This document shows, one piece after another, positions 8,350 to 14,843 of a DNA stretch of 64,000 nucleotides (positions within the stretch are counted from its first letter, which is position 1; each line of letters opens with the position of its first letter). Source of the DNA: Pseudomonas cerasi (GTDB taxonomy: Bacteria > Pseudomonadota > Gammaproteobacteria > Pseudomonadales > Pseudomonadaceae); assembly GCF_900074915.1 (NCBI RefSeq), contig NZ_LT222319.1, forward strand, positions 3,629,001 to 3,693,000, read 5' to 3'. The notes beneath the pieces were generated by a model. The model was not told where the DNA came from, did no database searches, and was given only the letters and a program-made list of their open reading frames with translations. The position numbers were made by a program, and so were the translations under genes.

Positions 8350-9192
8350 ATGTCAGATTTACAGAACACGTTGGACCGTTTGCCTGCTCAGTTCGTAGCA
8401 CCCACCGCCGCTGTGTGGACCACTCGGGAGCAGATGCGGGCAATGAAGATGGTGAACGAGGCATGCCCCGGCTTGGACGGCAATGCACTGAGCAACACCC
8501 TCAAAAGCGCCAGCACTCACTTTCAGAAGAACGGCACCTTAGATGGCTGGAGTCCGAAACGGCACTCCGTTGGCTCCGAGTTCGCCCGGATCGACCGTGA
8601 GGCCAGCGCTCAGCGCAGAGCAGCATTGCAAGCCGCTGGATTCAAACCCCGTTACGCCACCGCCCCCGAGGTCCGCCACGTTATGAAGACTGCCCACGAC
8701 GTTTGTATGACCGAGGGAGCTAAACCCAGCGCCGCCGCTATGCTGCGTGATGCCGGTGTCCCAGCCAAAGAAGCCACCCGTCTCGCCAGCAAGAGTAGTC
8801 GCAATATCGCTACGGAATGGCAGGCGCAGAGCCAGCACCCCGCCCGTACTGCTATGCGTGAGCAAGGTGTCCTAACCCGTCGTAAGGAGAACGCTGCTAC
8901 CAGTGGCACGCTAGCCGGAACCGTCGCAGCCCTGTACAGCCTTGCCGACCACACGAAAGACCGGCAACGGCTGAGCGCTGTGGAGTCCAGACAAGATGCA
9001 ATGCAACGAGAGATTGAAGTGTTAAGGGCGCAGCTTGCACAGCATGAGGTCCGTATGGATGTGGCAGACGCTGGCCTTGATCCACGCGCTGAAGCATTGC
9101 GCCTGCATTCGGATGGTCTGGGCTACAAGGCAATCGCAACCCGTATCGGTCGGAGTCAATCCACCGTCCGTAACTGGATCAAAGCGGCATGA
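8350..9192 (+). CDS. Unknown element protein with C-terminal helix-turn-helix
   Basis: A 280-residue protein that I do not recognise. The last 35 residues (AEALRLHSDGLGYKAIATRI, then GRSQSTVRNWIKAA) are a clear resolvase/HTH_23-type helix-turn-helix. Residues about 205-235 are a heptad-like coiled coil (DRQRLSAVESRQDAMQREIE), suggesting dimerisation. The N-terminal two thirds is basic, helical and without a known motif. GAGGA lies upstream of the ATG. It is probably a DNA-binding protein of the element: a regulator, an excision factor or a replication/partition accessory protein. Which of these cannot be told. Confidence 0.75.
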   Translation: MSDLQNTLDRLPAQFVAPTAAVWTTREQMRAMKMVNEACPGLDGNALSNTLKSASTHFQKNGTLDGWSPKRHSVGSEFARIDREASAQRRAALQAAGFKPRYATAPEVRHVMKTAHDVCMTEGAKPSAAAMLRDAGVPAKEATRLASKSSRNIATEWQAQSQHPARTAMREQGVLTRRKENAATSGTLAGTVAALYSLADHTKDRQRLSAVESRQDAMQREIEVLRAQLAQHEVRMDVADAGLDPRAEALRLHSDGLGYKAIATRIGRSQSTVRNWIKAA

Positions 9193-9298
9193 GTAATTGG
9201 GGTGTCAGATTTGGCACCCTTTGGCACCCTACCATTCTGATAAAAACCTAAGGTTATAAACCTATTACGGACATACGCCAATCTCAAGGAGCACGCCC

Positions 9299-9532
9299 AT
9301 GGCCCAAATACACCTCCCGAACGGAACCTCGATCCTCGACGATTCGGAACTGATGCCTAACCATCAAGCCCGACGGATGGCGCATGAAGGCGCACCGCCT
9401 GATGCCATTGCCCAAGAGCTGGGCGAGCCGCTTGCTATCGTGCAGCGCTGGATTCAAGAGGCACCGTATGAGACACCTGAACAGTACTGGCTGCGACGTT
9501 ACAACGAAGGCACGCTAGACGAAGACGAATAA
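9299..9532 (+). CDS. Small acidic protein with possible HTH (77 aa)
   Basis: AAGGAG is spaced correctly before the ATG. The protein has a short helix-turn-helix-like stretch, HQARRMAHEGAPPDAIAQEL then GEPLAIVQRWI (about residues 23-53), and an acidic tail ending DEDE. Two tandem TTTGGCACCC units lie in the leader at about 9209-9230 and could be operator or promoter elements. The function is unknown; a small DNA-binding or adaptor protein is possible. Confidence 0.65.
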   Translation: MAQIHLPNGTSILDDSELMPNHQARRMAHEGAPPDAIAQELGEPLAIVQRWIQEAPYETPEQYWLRRYNEGTLDEDE

Positions 9533-9576
9533 CACCTGAGCTTCCCTGCTGCATTCGATTGGTCCCGGATGCGGCA

Positions 9577-9612
9577 GCCCCGTGATACCTGGCTCCTTGG
9601 TAGACACGGGGC
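9577..9612 (+). other. Perfect 8-bp hairpin in the gap upstream of the 9815 gene
   Basis: GCCCCGTG (9577-9584) pairs with CACGGGGC (9605-9612) around a 20-nt loop that itself contains ACC/GGT pairing. There is no T run, so it is not a classical terminator. A second small C/G-rich dyad (CCCCG...CGGGG) follows at about 9682-9698. The rest of 9533-9814 holds no gene. Confidence 0.5.
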
Positions 9613-9814
9613 ATCTATCCCGAGGCAGTGCACCCGCATTGCTTCTCGACCACCCCGCACATCAATCAATAGCAGCCTAAATCCCCGAGTTTCCGGGGTG
9701 AATTCCTGCGCTAACTCAAAAGACATACCAACACCAAGACTCTGACCAATCGTGCGTTTCTCGCTCGGTAATCCGGGTAATGGCGGAGCTATGTCAATCC
9801 CCTTTGGAGGTTTC

Positions 9815-10210
9815 ATGCAATCGCAATACGTAAACACCATCAACACCACCCGCGCATTCGTGCCAGGCCCTTGGCAGAGTCAGCAAGCTAACGCGGCCGC
9901 TGCCGCGCGTGAAGCTGCGCAGCAATACGCACGCCAGAACCTGCGCCTCGATTTTGCTGATACCGAGCACTGGCGAACGCTCGCCGCTGCAACTGGAATT
10001 CGTCTGCCAGCGTGGTACGTCCGCTGTACAGCCGGTGGCCTGCGCAAATACAGCGCCCGCCTTGGCCTCGACTTGACCGCAATCGAGGACGCCACTGGGT
10101 GTAGTTCGTACAAGCAGCTTGCAGCTCTGAATCCCACTTGGCCCCTATTCGCTGTGGTTGGCCTCCTGTTTGAGCTTTCTGCAGAGCGCACCGCTGCAAT
10201 CACCCACTGA
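9815..10210 (+). CDS. Unknown element protein (131 aa)
   Basis: The ATG at 9815 (MQSQYVNTINTTRAFVPGPW) is chosen because GGAGG lies 7 bases upstream; the longer in-frame extension to 9752 has no ribosome binding site. An alanine-rich helix (about residues 25-45) is followed by a compact domain of about 85 residues with TEHWRTLAAATGIRLPAWYV and GLDLTAIEDATG. No family was recognised. It is followed 25 bp later by the next gene with its own AAGGAG, so the 9815-12797 genes look like one operon. Confidence 0.7.
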   Translation: MQSQYVNTINTTRAFVPGPWQSQQANAAAAAREAAQQYARQNLRLDFADTEHWRTLAAATGIRLPAWYVRCTAGGLRKYSARLGLDLTAIEDATGCSSYKQLAALNPTWPLFAVVGLLFELSAERTAAITH

Positions 10211-10235
10211 CCCACCACCGAAGGAGTACCACGAC

Positions 10236-10490
10236 ATGGCTAAATCCAGCCTGAGCTATACCGAGCGCCAACGCATTGAGTTCCTGACTAGCCACCTGCG
10301 CAGTCTGTCCCGGCCTTCGACAAAGGCCCGATACGAAGACGAGCTAGCCCAAATCCTTGAGGGTAAAGAGCTGACCCGTGGCGACTTGGCCCTAGCCGCT
10401 TATTACCTCGGCAACACCAGCCAGTCCGCTGAGGACACTGCCGCCGCTCAAGATTTCGCCGCCGCGTACCGCTCGACTGCTGCTGAGTAA
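10236..10490 (+). CDS. Unknown element protein (84 aa)
   Basis: The ATG at 10236 (MAKSSLSYTERQRIEFLTSH) is preceded by AAGGAG; the longer ORF start upstream overlaps the previous gene and is not preferred. It is a mostly helical, charged small protein with no recognised motif, and is part of the apparent element operon. Confidence 0.68.
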   Translation: MAKSSLSYTERQRIEFLTSHLRSLSRPSTKARYEDELAQILEGKELTRGDLALAAYYLGNTSQSAEDTAAAQDFAAAYRSTAAE

Positions 10491-10533
10491 GTCCCACGGG
10501 CAACCTGCCCACCACCTGTAAGGAGATTGACCA

Positions 10534-11484
10534 ATGACCGATTTTAATCTCGCCGCGCTGGCGAACCTTTCCGACGCTGACCTCATGATGCCGTTGACAT
10601 TCGACGATGAAGCAGCACCGGTGACCCTGGCACCTGCGGTGACGAACGTTCTGCACTTTGGCGCTGATCAGGAACTACCAGACCTTGCGGACCTGCTGGC
10701 CAAGGCTGATGCAGTTGTAGCGACTGAATCCGTGGCCGACCTGCCAGCCCGTGCCCCGCGCATAGTGGGTGTGCCAGCCTCAGAGAACGTATCCGGCCAC
10801 ATGCGCTCGAACGGCGCACAGCTGAGCGATGCATTGCGCCTTGCCGTTCGTGCTGGCGTGGGAGAGCCCATCAAGACGCCTGATGATCTGCGTTATGCCC
10901 TGCGTGTATTTGCTGCGCACGCCTTGAACTCTCTGATCGGGAACCGCTGGGATGTACTGGCCGAACGTGAGCGAGTCGCTGCTGGTAGTGCTCACGATGT
11001 ATGGAAAGATCGAGTGCTGTCCGCCCTGCAAGGCGAGATAGCGGCGATCAAGGCCGCTGAGCATTTGACCGATGCTGAATTCAAGTTCGTTTTGGAGCTG
11101 GTCGATTCTGACCGTGCTGGTATGGCACAGAACCTCGCAGGGCCAAAGGTCGATGTACCGGCCTTGGCCGCTGGTCGTACTCAGAACTGGCGTGCGCTCG
11201 CTGATGCATGGGCCGAGGCTTGCACTTCACGTGGGAACGTAACGCTTGATACCGGTAAGGATGCTGCGGGCTGGGCGTCGTACTCACTGGCCGTTGAGCC
11301 AAGTGCGGGCTGGGTGCTGAGCGTTTACGTCGATCAACAGTGGATTCCTCTTGAAGCATCCGCCGCTGGTACGGAGCGTGCCCTGGCTGATCGTGAACAG
11401 GTAATGCTCCAGCGCTCCCAAGCAGCGAAGCCCGCCCCATATTTGGGGTCAGTGTTCCCTGACAAGCTCAGAGCGCTGGTGTGA
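10534..11484 (+). CDS. Unknown element protein (316 aa), acidic N-terminus
   Basis: TAAGGAG precedes the ATG. The N-terminal 70 residues are acidic and Ala/Leu-rich (MTDFNLAALANLSDADLMMP); a helical middle region follows (about residues 100-200), then a C-terminal part with tryptophans (ENWRALADAWAEACTS-like and GWVLSVYVDQQWIPLEA). No family, nucleotide-binding loop or membrane segment was recognised. It is the largest unknown gene of the element and overlaps the next gene by 4 bp (GTGA), indicating translational coupling. Confidence 0.72.
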   Translation: MTDFNLAALANLSDADLMMPLTFDDEAAPVTLAPAVTNVLHFGADQELPDLADLLAKADAVVATESVADLPARAPRIVGVPASENVSGHMRSNGAQLSDALRLAVRAGVGEPIKTPDDLRYALRVFAAHALNSLIGNRWDVLAERERVAAGSAHDVWKDRVLSALQGEIAAIKAAEHLTDAEFKFVLELVDSDRAGMAQNLAGPKVDVPALAAGRTQNWRALADAWAEACTSRGNVTLDTGKDAAGWASYSLAVEPSAGWVLSVYVDQQWIPLEASAAGTERALADREQVMLQRSQAAKPAPYLGSVFPDKLRALV

Positions 11485-12107
11485 GCGGGGTTTGGGATGC
11501 GAGACCCGCGCTCAGACGTGGGCAGCACCCTACAGCAGACGACTTGATCCGTATGCGACTCGGGTATCCGGGGTATGAGGGCCGACTCAATAGCATGCGC
11601 CAACTTGCCCCAGCCCGATACGCCGCTGTCATGTCCGGGGCTAAGACCTTCGACGATCCGAACTGGAGCTGTGCGGAGTGTAGTGGCTGCGAACGCCACA
11701 CTCGGAACCTGACGTGCCGCGCATGTAATGGTGCCCGCGTACTGCAAGTGTTCAAGGAGCTGCCAGACGGCGGCACTGTGTACGCCGCAACGGATGATCA
11801 AGCTTCGGAGAACTGGCAGCAACGCCACCAACGCACACAGCGCCTGCTGGATCAGCGGACCATCTTGGACCGGCTGGGGCCTGTGGTCGTCGGTCGGTAC
11901 AGCCTTGAAGGTGGCCGGGTGATCCGCGCCGGGTCCGTTGCCCTCGACACTGAACCGCTGATGCTCGCCGTCGATGCGCTGCTGTCTGGTGATCCTGCAC
12001 AGACCCGCGCAGCTATCGAACCCCTGATTGAACAAGACCGAGAACTAGCGCTGTGCGTCCGCACCATCGCTCAAGCCCTTGCGGCTCCAAAACCTAAACG
12101 AACTTGA
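11481..12107 (+). CDS. Unknown element protein with a Cys-rich zinc-ribbon-like motif (208 aa)
   Basis: A GTG start at 11481 overlaps the preceding TGA. Residues about 64-82 read CAECSGCERHTRNLTCRAC, a CxxC...CxxC pattern that could bind zinc. The rest includes VFKELPDGGTVYAATDDQAS and a helical C-terminus. Zinc binding is inferred from cysteine spacing alone. Coupling to the 10534 gene suggests the two products act together. Confidence 0.7.
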   Translation: MSGVWDARPALRRGQHPTADDLIRMRLGYPGYEGRLNSMRQLAPARYAAVMSGAKTFDDPNWSCAECSGCERHTRNLTCRACNGARVLQVFKELPDGGTVYAATDDQASENWQQRHQRTQRLLDQRTILDRLGPVVVGRYSLEGGRVIRAGSVALDTEPLMLAVDALLSGDPAQTRAAIEPLIEQDRELALCVRTIAQALAAPKPKRT

Positions 12108-12150
12108 TGCCTGCCCTCCGGGTGGGCCGTATCCCCTTGGAGGAACAACT

Positions 12151-12411
12151 ATGAAAGCTCGCATTACTAAACAAGTCCTGGCCTCGTTTCAGGCAGCATT
12201 CAGCACCGACCTGACCAGCCCAAGCGGCCTGCGTTGGAACCACTGGAACGGATGCACCGGCACCCGTAGCCGTGAAGCTGGAGCGGTGGCCGGTGGGCAA
12301 ACCACATCCGGCTCGTACGTTGTAACGCTTGACGGCGAGAAGTATCTGGCATCGGCTGTACTGGTCTCGCTACATCGTGCCCAGCACCGCACCGCTGGGG
12401 TGTCGGCGTGA
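12151..12411 (+). CDS. Small protein resembling the N-terminal domain of phage HNH endonucleases (86 aa)
   Basis: The ATG at 12151 (MKARITKQVLASFQAAFSTD) has GGAGG at ideal spacing; the longer ORF start upstream does not. The segment PSGLRWNHWNGCTG through GSYVVTLDGEKYLASAVLVS resembles the beta-rich domain (SGLRW...Y.V.v.G..YlaHrLvW) found next to the HNH nuclease motif in phage homing endonucleases. The HNH residues themselves are absent and the usual His after YLA is replaced by Ser. It may be a stand-alone DNA-binding domain or a remnant. Confidence 0.6.
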   Translation: MKARITKQVLASFQAAFSTDLTSPSGLRWNHWNGCTGTRSREAGAVAGGQTTSGSYVVTLDGEKYLASAVLVSLHRAQHRTAGVSA

Positions 12412-12797
12412 CTCGGGGACGCGGCGCAGCCGCCAACAGGAACCAGAAGCCGGTTATTAAACCTTGGCATGAGGAGTACGCCCTGTCTGATACCTCGCCC
12501 TGTGGGATGGTTTACATAGTGTGTGGCTCGCCCAGCACCGTACCGGCGGGCTGCCCTAAGGAACCAACATGGCCGTATGACAAGAGCATGGCCCGGCACT
12601 GTATCTGGCCCAGGAATTACAACCTCTCGGTTATCGTCGATTGGGAGGGGGAAGACCTTGGCGGGTTCATTAAGTGGGATATGGTTCTGGAGACTGTGCC
12701 TGCGTGGACTGTGCGTGGAATCCTGCTGGAGTATGCCGAGCGGGAACGACAGATTCGATTGCTGGAGCAGCACATGCAAGAACTGGAGGCGGCCTAA
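12408..12797 (+). CDS. Unknown element protein (129 aa)
   Basis: A GTG start at 12408 overlaps the TGA of the preceding gene by 4 bp, the same coupling style as at 11481. The protein has a Trp/Pro-rich central part (AGCPKEPTWPYDKSMARHCI) and a C-terminal helix (LLEYAERERQIRLLEQHMQE) that looks like a coiled coil. No family was recognised. Confidence 0.6.
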   Translation: MTRGRGAAANRNQKPVIKPWHEEYALSDTSPCGMVYIVCGSPSTVPAGCPKEPTWPYDKSMARHCIWPRNYNLSVIVDWEGEDLGGFIKWDMVLETVPAWTVRGILLEYAERERQIRLLEQHMQELEAA

Positions 12798-12896
12798 CGG
12801 CTGCTTCCCTTTTCAGCCTGCGTCTGGTCTGCGTCGTGCCTGCACTCGCAACGTAAAAATAGTGTGCTCAAGCGAGGGTGTCTCCCATTAATGACA

Positions 12897-12982
12897 AGCT
12901 CCCACGCCCCCGTAGGCCTAGCGCCTGTGGGCAGTTGCAAAGCCGTGGGCGTGAGCTAGCGTTGGTGTGTCGCAACGTGGCG
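12897..12982 (+). other. Structured leader of the 45-aa gene
   Basis: AGCTC...ACGCCC (12897-12909) pairs with GGGCGT.GAGCT (12947-12957) with a two-base bulge. An inner hairpin AGGC/GCCT lies at 12914-12926. A further hairpin GTCGC-AACGTG-GCGAC at about 12967-12982 precedes the AGGAG of the next gene. It may be a structured RNA or a protein/Int binding region. Confidence 0.45.
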
Positions 12983-13003
12983 ACGTGCCATATAGGAGCA
13001 GCT

Positions 13004-13141
13004 ATGCCAACTCGATATCGTGACGCCGTAACCGGCGAGTACATCACCGAGAAAGACGCAAAGAAGAACCCACGGGAGTCTGTGAAAGAGACAGATAAGC
13101 CTAAGCCGAAATCGCCATCAAAGCCGAAAGGTAAGAAGTAG
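13004..13141 (+). CDS. Conserved 45-aa basic peptide of phage/element type
   Basis: The ATG at 13004 with AGGAG upstream gives MPTRYRDAVTGEYITEKDAK followed by KNPRESVKE and a Lys/Pro tail. The pattern (RDAvTGeyvtkeyAkknP.tTv.E) recurs in small proteins of many phages and plasmids as I know them; no function is established. The longer in-frame start upstream lacks a ribosome binding site and runs through the structured leader. A hairpin terminator follows 17 bp after the stop. Confidence 0.65.
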   Translation: MPTRYRDAVTGEYITEKDAKKNPRESVKETDKPKPKSPSKPKGKK

Positions 13142-13157
13142 GCAAAGCGACTGGTGG

Positions 13158-13187
13158 TGCAGCTAGCTGTCTAGCTGCATCTCTTTA
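13158..13187 (+). terminator. Hairpin terminator after the small-gene operon
   Basis: A 9-bp perfect stem TGCAGCTAG (13158-13166) / CTAGCTGCA (13171-13179) with a 4-nt loop, followed by the T-rich TCTCTTT. It separates the element operon from the resolvase gene. Confidence 0.7.
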
Positions 13188-13213
13188 GCCAGGTCTCAAT
13201 AGGGTACACGTTA

Positions 13214-13304
13214 CGATACCATCCGTCGGGTATGTGATTTCAGTCTCACAAGTGTCATTGCATAACTCAAATGATCCTGTATCGTTTGGCTCATGAATTG
13301 ATAC
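13214..13304 (+). promoter_or_regulatory. Possible res site: three imperfect dyads upstream of the resolvase
   Basis: Three spaced inverted repeats lie in the 110 bp before the resolvase ATG: ATACC/GGGTAT (13216-13233), TCATT/AAATGA (13255-13274) and GTATC/GATAC (13279-13304). Resolvases of the Tn3 type bind three dyad subsites next to their own gene. The spacing here is compatible but irregular; the site is inferred. Confidence 0.45.
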
Positions 13305-13322
13305 TCCCGCTGAGGTGGCACC

Positions 13323-13901
13323 ATGAAGTTTGGATACGTCCGCGTCTCTACCAAAGAACAGAACACCGCTCGCCAAACTGCTGCCCTTGAGTCGCTGGCG
13401 CTGGATGAGGTGTTCATCGACCACGCCAGCGGCAAGAACACCGACCGCCCGGAACTACAACGGATGATCGGGAAGCTACGCCGTGGCGATACCGTGACCG
13501 TCAAGAGCGTGGACCGGCTGGGGCGTAACACAAAAGACCTGCTGGACCTGCTAGACCAGATGCTGAAACAAGGCGTGACGGTGCAGTTCCTTGAACCTTC
13601 CCTGACCTTTGATGAGTCACCAACGTCCCGATTCATCCTGACAATGCTGGGCGCAGTGGGCGAGCTGGAACGCTCATTCATTCGCCAGCGTCAGTCTGAG
13701 GGTATCGCTGTCGCTAAGGAAGAAGGCCGGTTCAATGGCAGACCAAAGGATGCTGAGCTACGGGACAAGGTACAAGGTCTGCTCGCCAAGAAGCTGAGCG
13801 CGGATGAGATAGCGAAGCTGTGCGGCTGCGGACGGGCCACCGTGTTCAGGATCAAGAGTGAGCTGGCGAAGGAACCCATTCCCGCTGTCGTACCGGAGTG
13901 A
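13323..13901 (+). CDS. Serine recombinase (resolvase/invertase, Pin/TnpR type)
   Basis: A 192-residue small serine recombinase. The catalytic serine lies in YVRVSTKEQN (residue 9-10), with Arg-containing DRLGRNTKDLLDLLD and the long E-helix region RFILTMLGAVGELERSFIRQ. A C-terminal HTH_7 domain follows (LSADEIAKLCGCGRATVFRI). Length and motifs are complete, so it should be active. It could resolve element dimers or invert a segment; no invertible segment with matching inverted sites was found. Together with the tyrosine integrase at the other end it gives the element two recombinase types. Confidence 0.93.
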   Translation: MKFGYVRVSTKEQNTARQTAALESLALDEVFIDHASGKNTDRPELQRMIGKLRRGDTVTVKSVDRLGRNTKDLLDLLDQMLKQGVTVQFLEPSLTFDESPTSRFILTMLGAVGELERSFIRQRQSEGIAVAKEEGRFNGRPKDAELRDKVQGLLAKKLSADEIAKLCGCGRATVFRIKSELAKEPIPAVVPE

Positions 13902-14142
13902 GCGCGCCCGAAAGCACTACCCCTGTGCACCGCCTGAAACAACGAGTAAGACCGGACGGGTTAGAGCAATCCCTGTGAACACTGGGGAACGCTCGGACCC
14001 TGTGCACCGCTCGCAAGCAATGTTCAGCTCAGGTCAAAGGAGGGAGTTTCTAGCCGTTCTGACTGTGACACACGGTACGGGCGCACGGTGCCGACGAGTG
14101 GTACTGAGGTGGCTGGAAGCCTTATAAACCGGGGCTTCCAGA

Positions 14143-14173
14143 CCTGAAAAAACAAAAGGGCCACTCAATAATC
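14143..14173 (+). repeat. Right attachment repeat (attR), overlapping the tRNA terminator
   Basis: A direct copy of 6369-6399 with one mismatch. It supplies the T run and the distal stem strand of the tRNA operon terminator, so integration leaves termination intact. CTGTGACACAC occurs close inside both ends (6406-6416 and 14063-14073, same orientation) and could be an arm-type integrase site. The 240 bases between the resolvase and this repeat hold no clear gene. Confidence 0.82.
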
Positions 14174-14184
14174 GAATGACCCTT
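14147..14184 (-). terminator. Terminator of the tRNA Ala-Glu operon
   Basis: On the minus strand AAGGGTCATTC ... GAGTGGCCCTT forms an 11-bp stem (two G-T pairs) followed by TTGTTTTTT. It lies 22 bases after the last tRNA-Glu and serves as the integration target of the element. Confidence 0.85.
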
Positions 14185-14206
14185 GGTCCCGCAGAGCGGG
14201 AAATCG

Positions 14207-14282
14207 TGGCGTCCCCTAGGGGACTCGAACCCCTGTTACCGCCGTGAAAGGGCGGTGTCCTAGGCCACTAGACGAAGGGGAC
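14207..14282 (-). tRNA. tRNA-Glu (TTC), promoter-distal copy
   Basis: A 76-nt cloverleaf with encoded CCA. The 5' end GTCCCCTTCGTCTAG pairs with the acceptor strand GGGGAC. The anticodon loop CTTTCAC gives anticodon TTC, and the T arm GGTTCGAGTCC is intact. It is identical to the copy at 14456-14531. Confidence 0.97.
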
Positions 14283-14328
14283 GCAAAACCTTCAGTCAGG
14301 TTCATCGAACGATGAACCCTGGCAAAAT

Positions 14329-14404
14329 TGGTGGAGCTTAGCGGGATCGAACCGCTGACCTCCTGCATGCCATGCAGGCGCTCTCCCAACTGAGCTAAAG
14401 CCCC
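14329..14404 (-). tRNA. tRNA-Ala (GGC), second copy
   Basis: 76 nt with encoded CCA. The 5' end GGGGCTTTAGCTCAG pairs with the acceptor. The anticodon stem CTGCA/TGCAG encloses TGGCA, giving anticodon GGC. It differs from the 14620-14695 copy at one base in the D arm (TTGGG versus CTGGG). Confidence 0.97.
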
Positions 14405-14455
14405 GGATTTACGCCTCTCGGCGGAGATCAACCTTCCGGCATCCCTCGGTGAAAC

Positions 14456-14531
14456 TGGCGTCCCCTAGGGGACTCGAACCCCTGTTACCGCCGTGAAAGG
14501 GCGGTGTCCTAGGCCACTAGACGAAGGGGAC
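14456..14531 (-). tRNA. tRNA-Glu (TTC), first copy
   Basis: Same 76-nt sequence as 14207-14282, anticodon TTC, CCA encoded. It is the second gene of the Ala-Glu-Ala-Glu operon. Confidence 0.97.
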
Positions 14532-14619
14532 AAAACCTTCTCGCAAAACAAACGGTCGCTGGATCCGCTTGTTTCACATCATTTCAGAGCAGTGTAGCAG
14601 CACTCTGAAATGCTAAATT

Positions 14620-14695
14620 TGGTGGAGCTTAGCGGGATCGAACCGCTGACCTCCTGCATGCCATGCAGGCGCTCTCCCAGCTGAGCTAAAGCCCC
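14620..14695 (-). tRNA. tRNA-Ala (GGC), promoter-proximal copy
   Basis: 76-nt cloverleaf with anticodon GGC and encoded CCA. It is the first gene of the operon, 20 bases after the -10 element. Confidence 0.97.
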
Positions 14696-14714
14696 ACATC
14701 AGTGGACGGGGCGC

Positions 14715-14743
14715 ATATTAAGCGTGAGTGACAGGGCTGTCAA
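14715..14743 (-). promoter_or_regulatory. Strong sigma-70 promoter of the tRNA operon
   Basis: TTGACA (14738-14743), 17-bp spacer, TAATAT (14715-14720) on the minus strand, nearly perfect consensus. The GC-rich discriminator GCGCCCCG follows the -10, as in stringently controlled stable-RNA promoters. AT-rich sequence upstream may act as an UP element. Confidence 0.88.
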
Positions 14744-14801
14744 ATTTATTTTCTACAATTTGCAAAGTTTTTTGTCGGTAATACAACCACTTACCTTTCA
14801 A

Positions 14802-14819
14802 CCCCCGGAAAACCGGGGG
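14802..14819 (-). terminator. Hairpin after gltX
   Basis: CCCCCGG-TTTT-CCGGGGG on the minus strand, 25 bases after the gltX stop. The T run is poor, so termination may be weak or Rho-assisted. Confidence 0.55.
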
Positions 14820-14843
14820 CGATTCACAGGAACAGGTAATGCC

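Larger units (their letters stand above)
6369..14173. mobile_element. Integrative element of about 7.8 kb in the terminator of a tRNA operon
   Basis: A 31-bp direct repeat with one mismatch (6369-6399 and 14143-14173) bounds a block with a tyrosine integrase next to the left end and a serine resolvase near the right end. The right repeat is part of the tRNA operon terminator hairpin, while the left one is only half of it. In the empty site the flank at 6368 would therefore join the tRNA terminator directly. Cargo is eight or more small genes, mostly with strong ribosome binding sites and tight or overlapping spacing. I see no structural phage, conjugation or recognisable replication gene. It may be a phage satellite, a decayed prophage or an autonomous integrative island. 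Confidence 0.82.
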
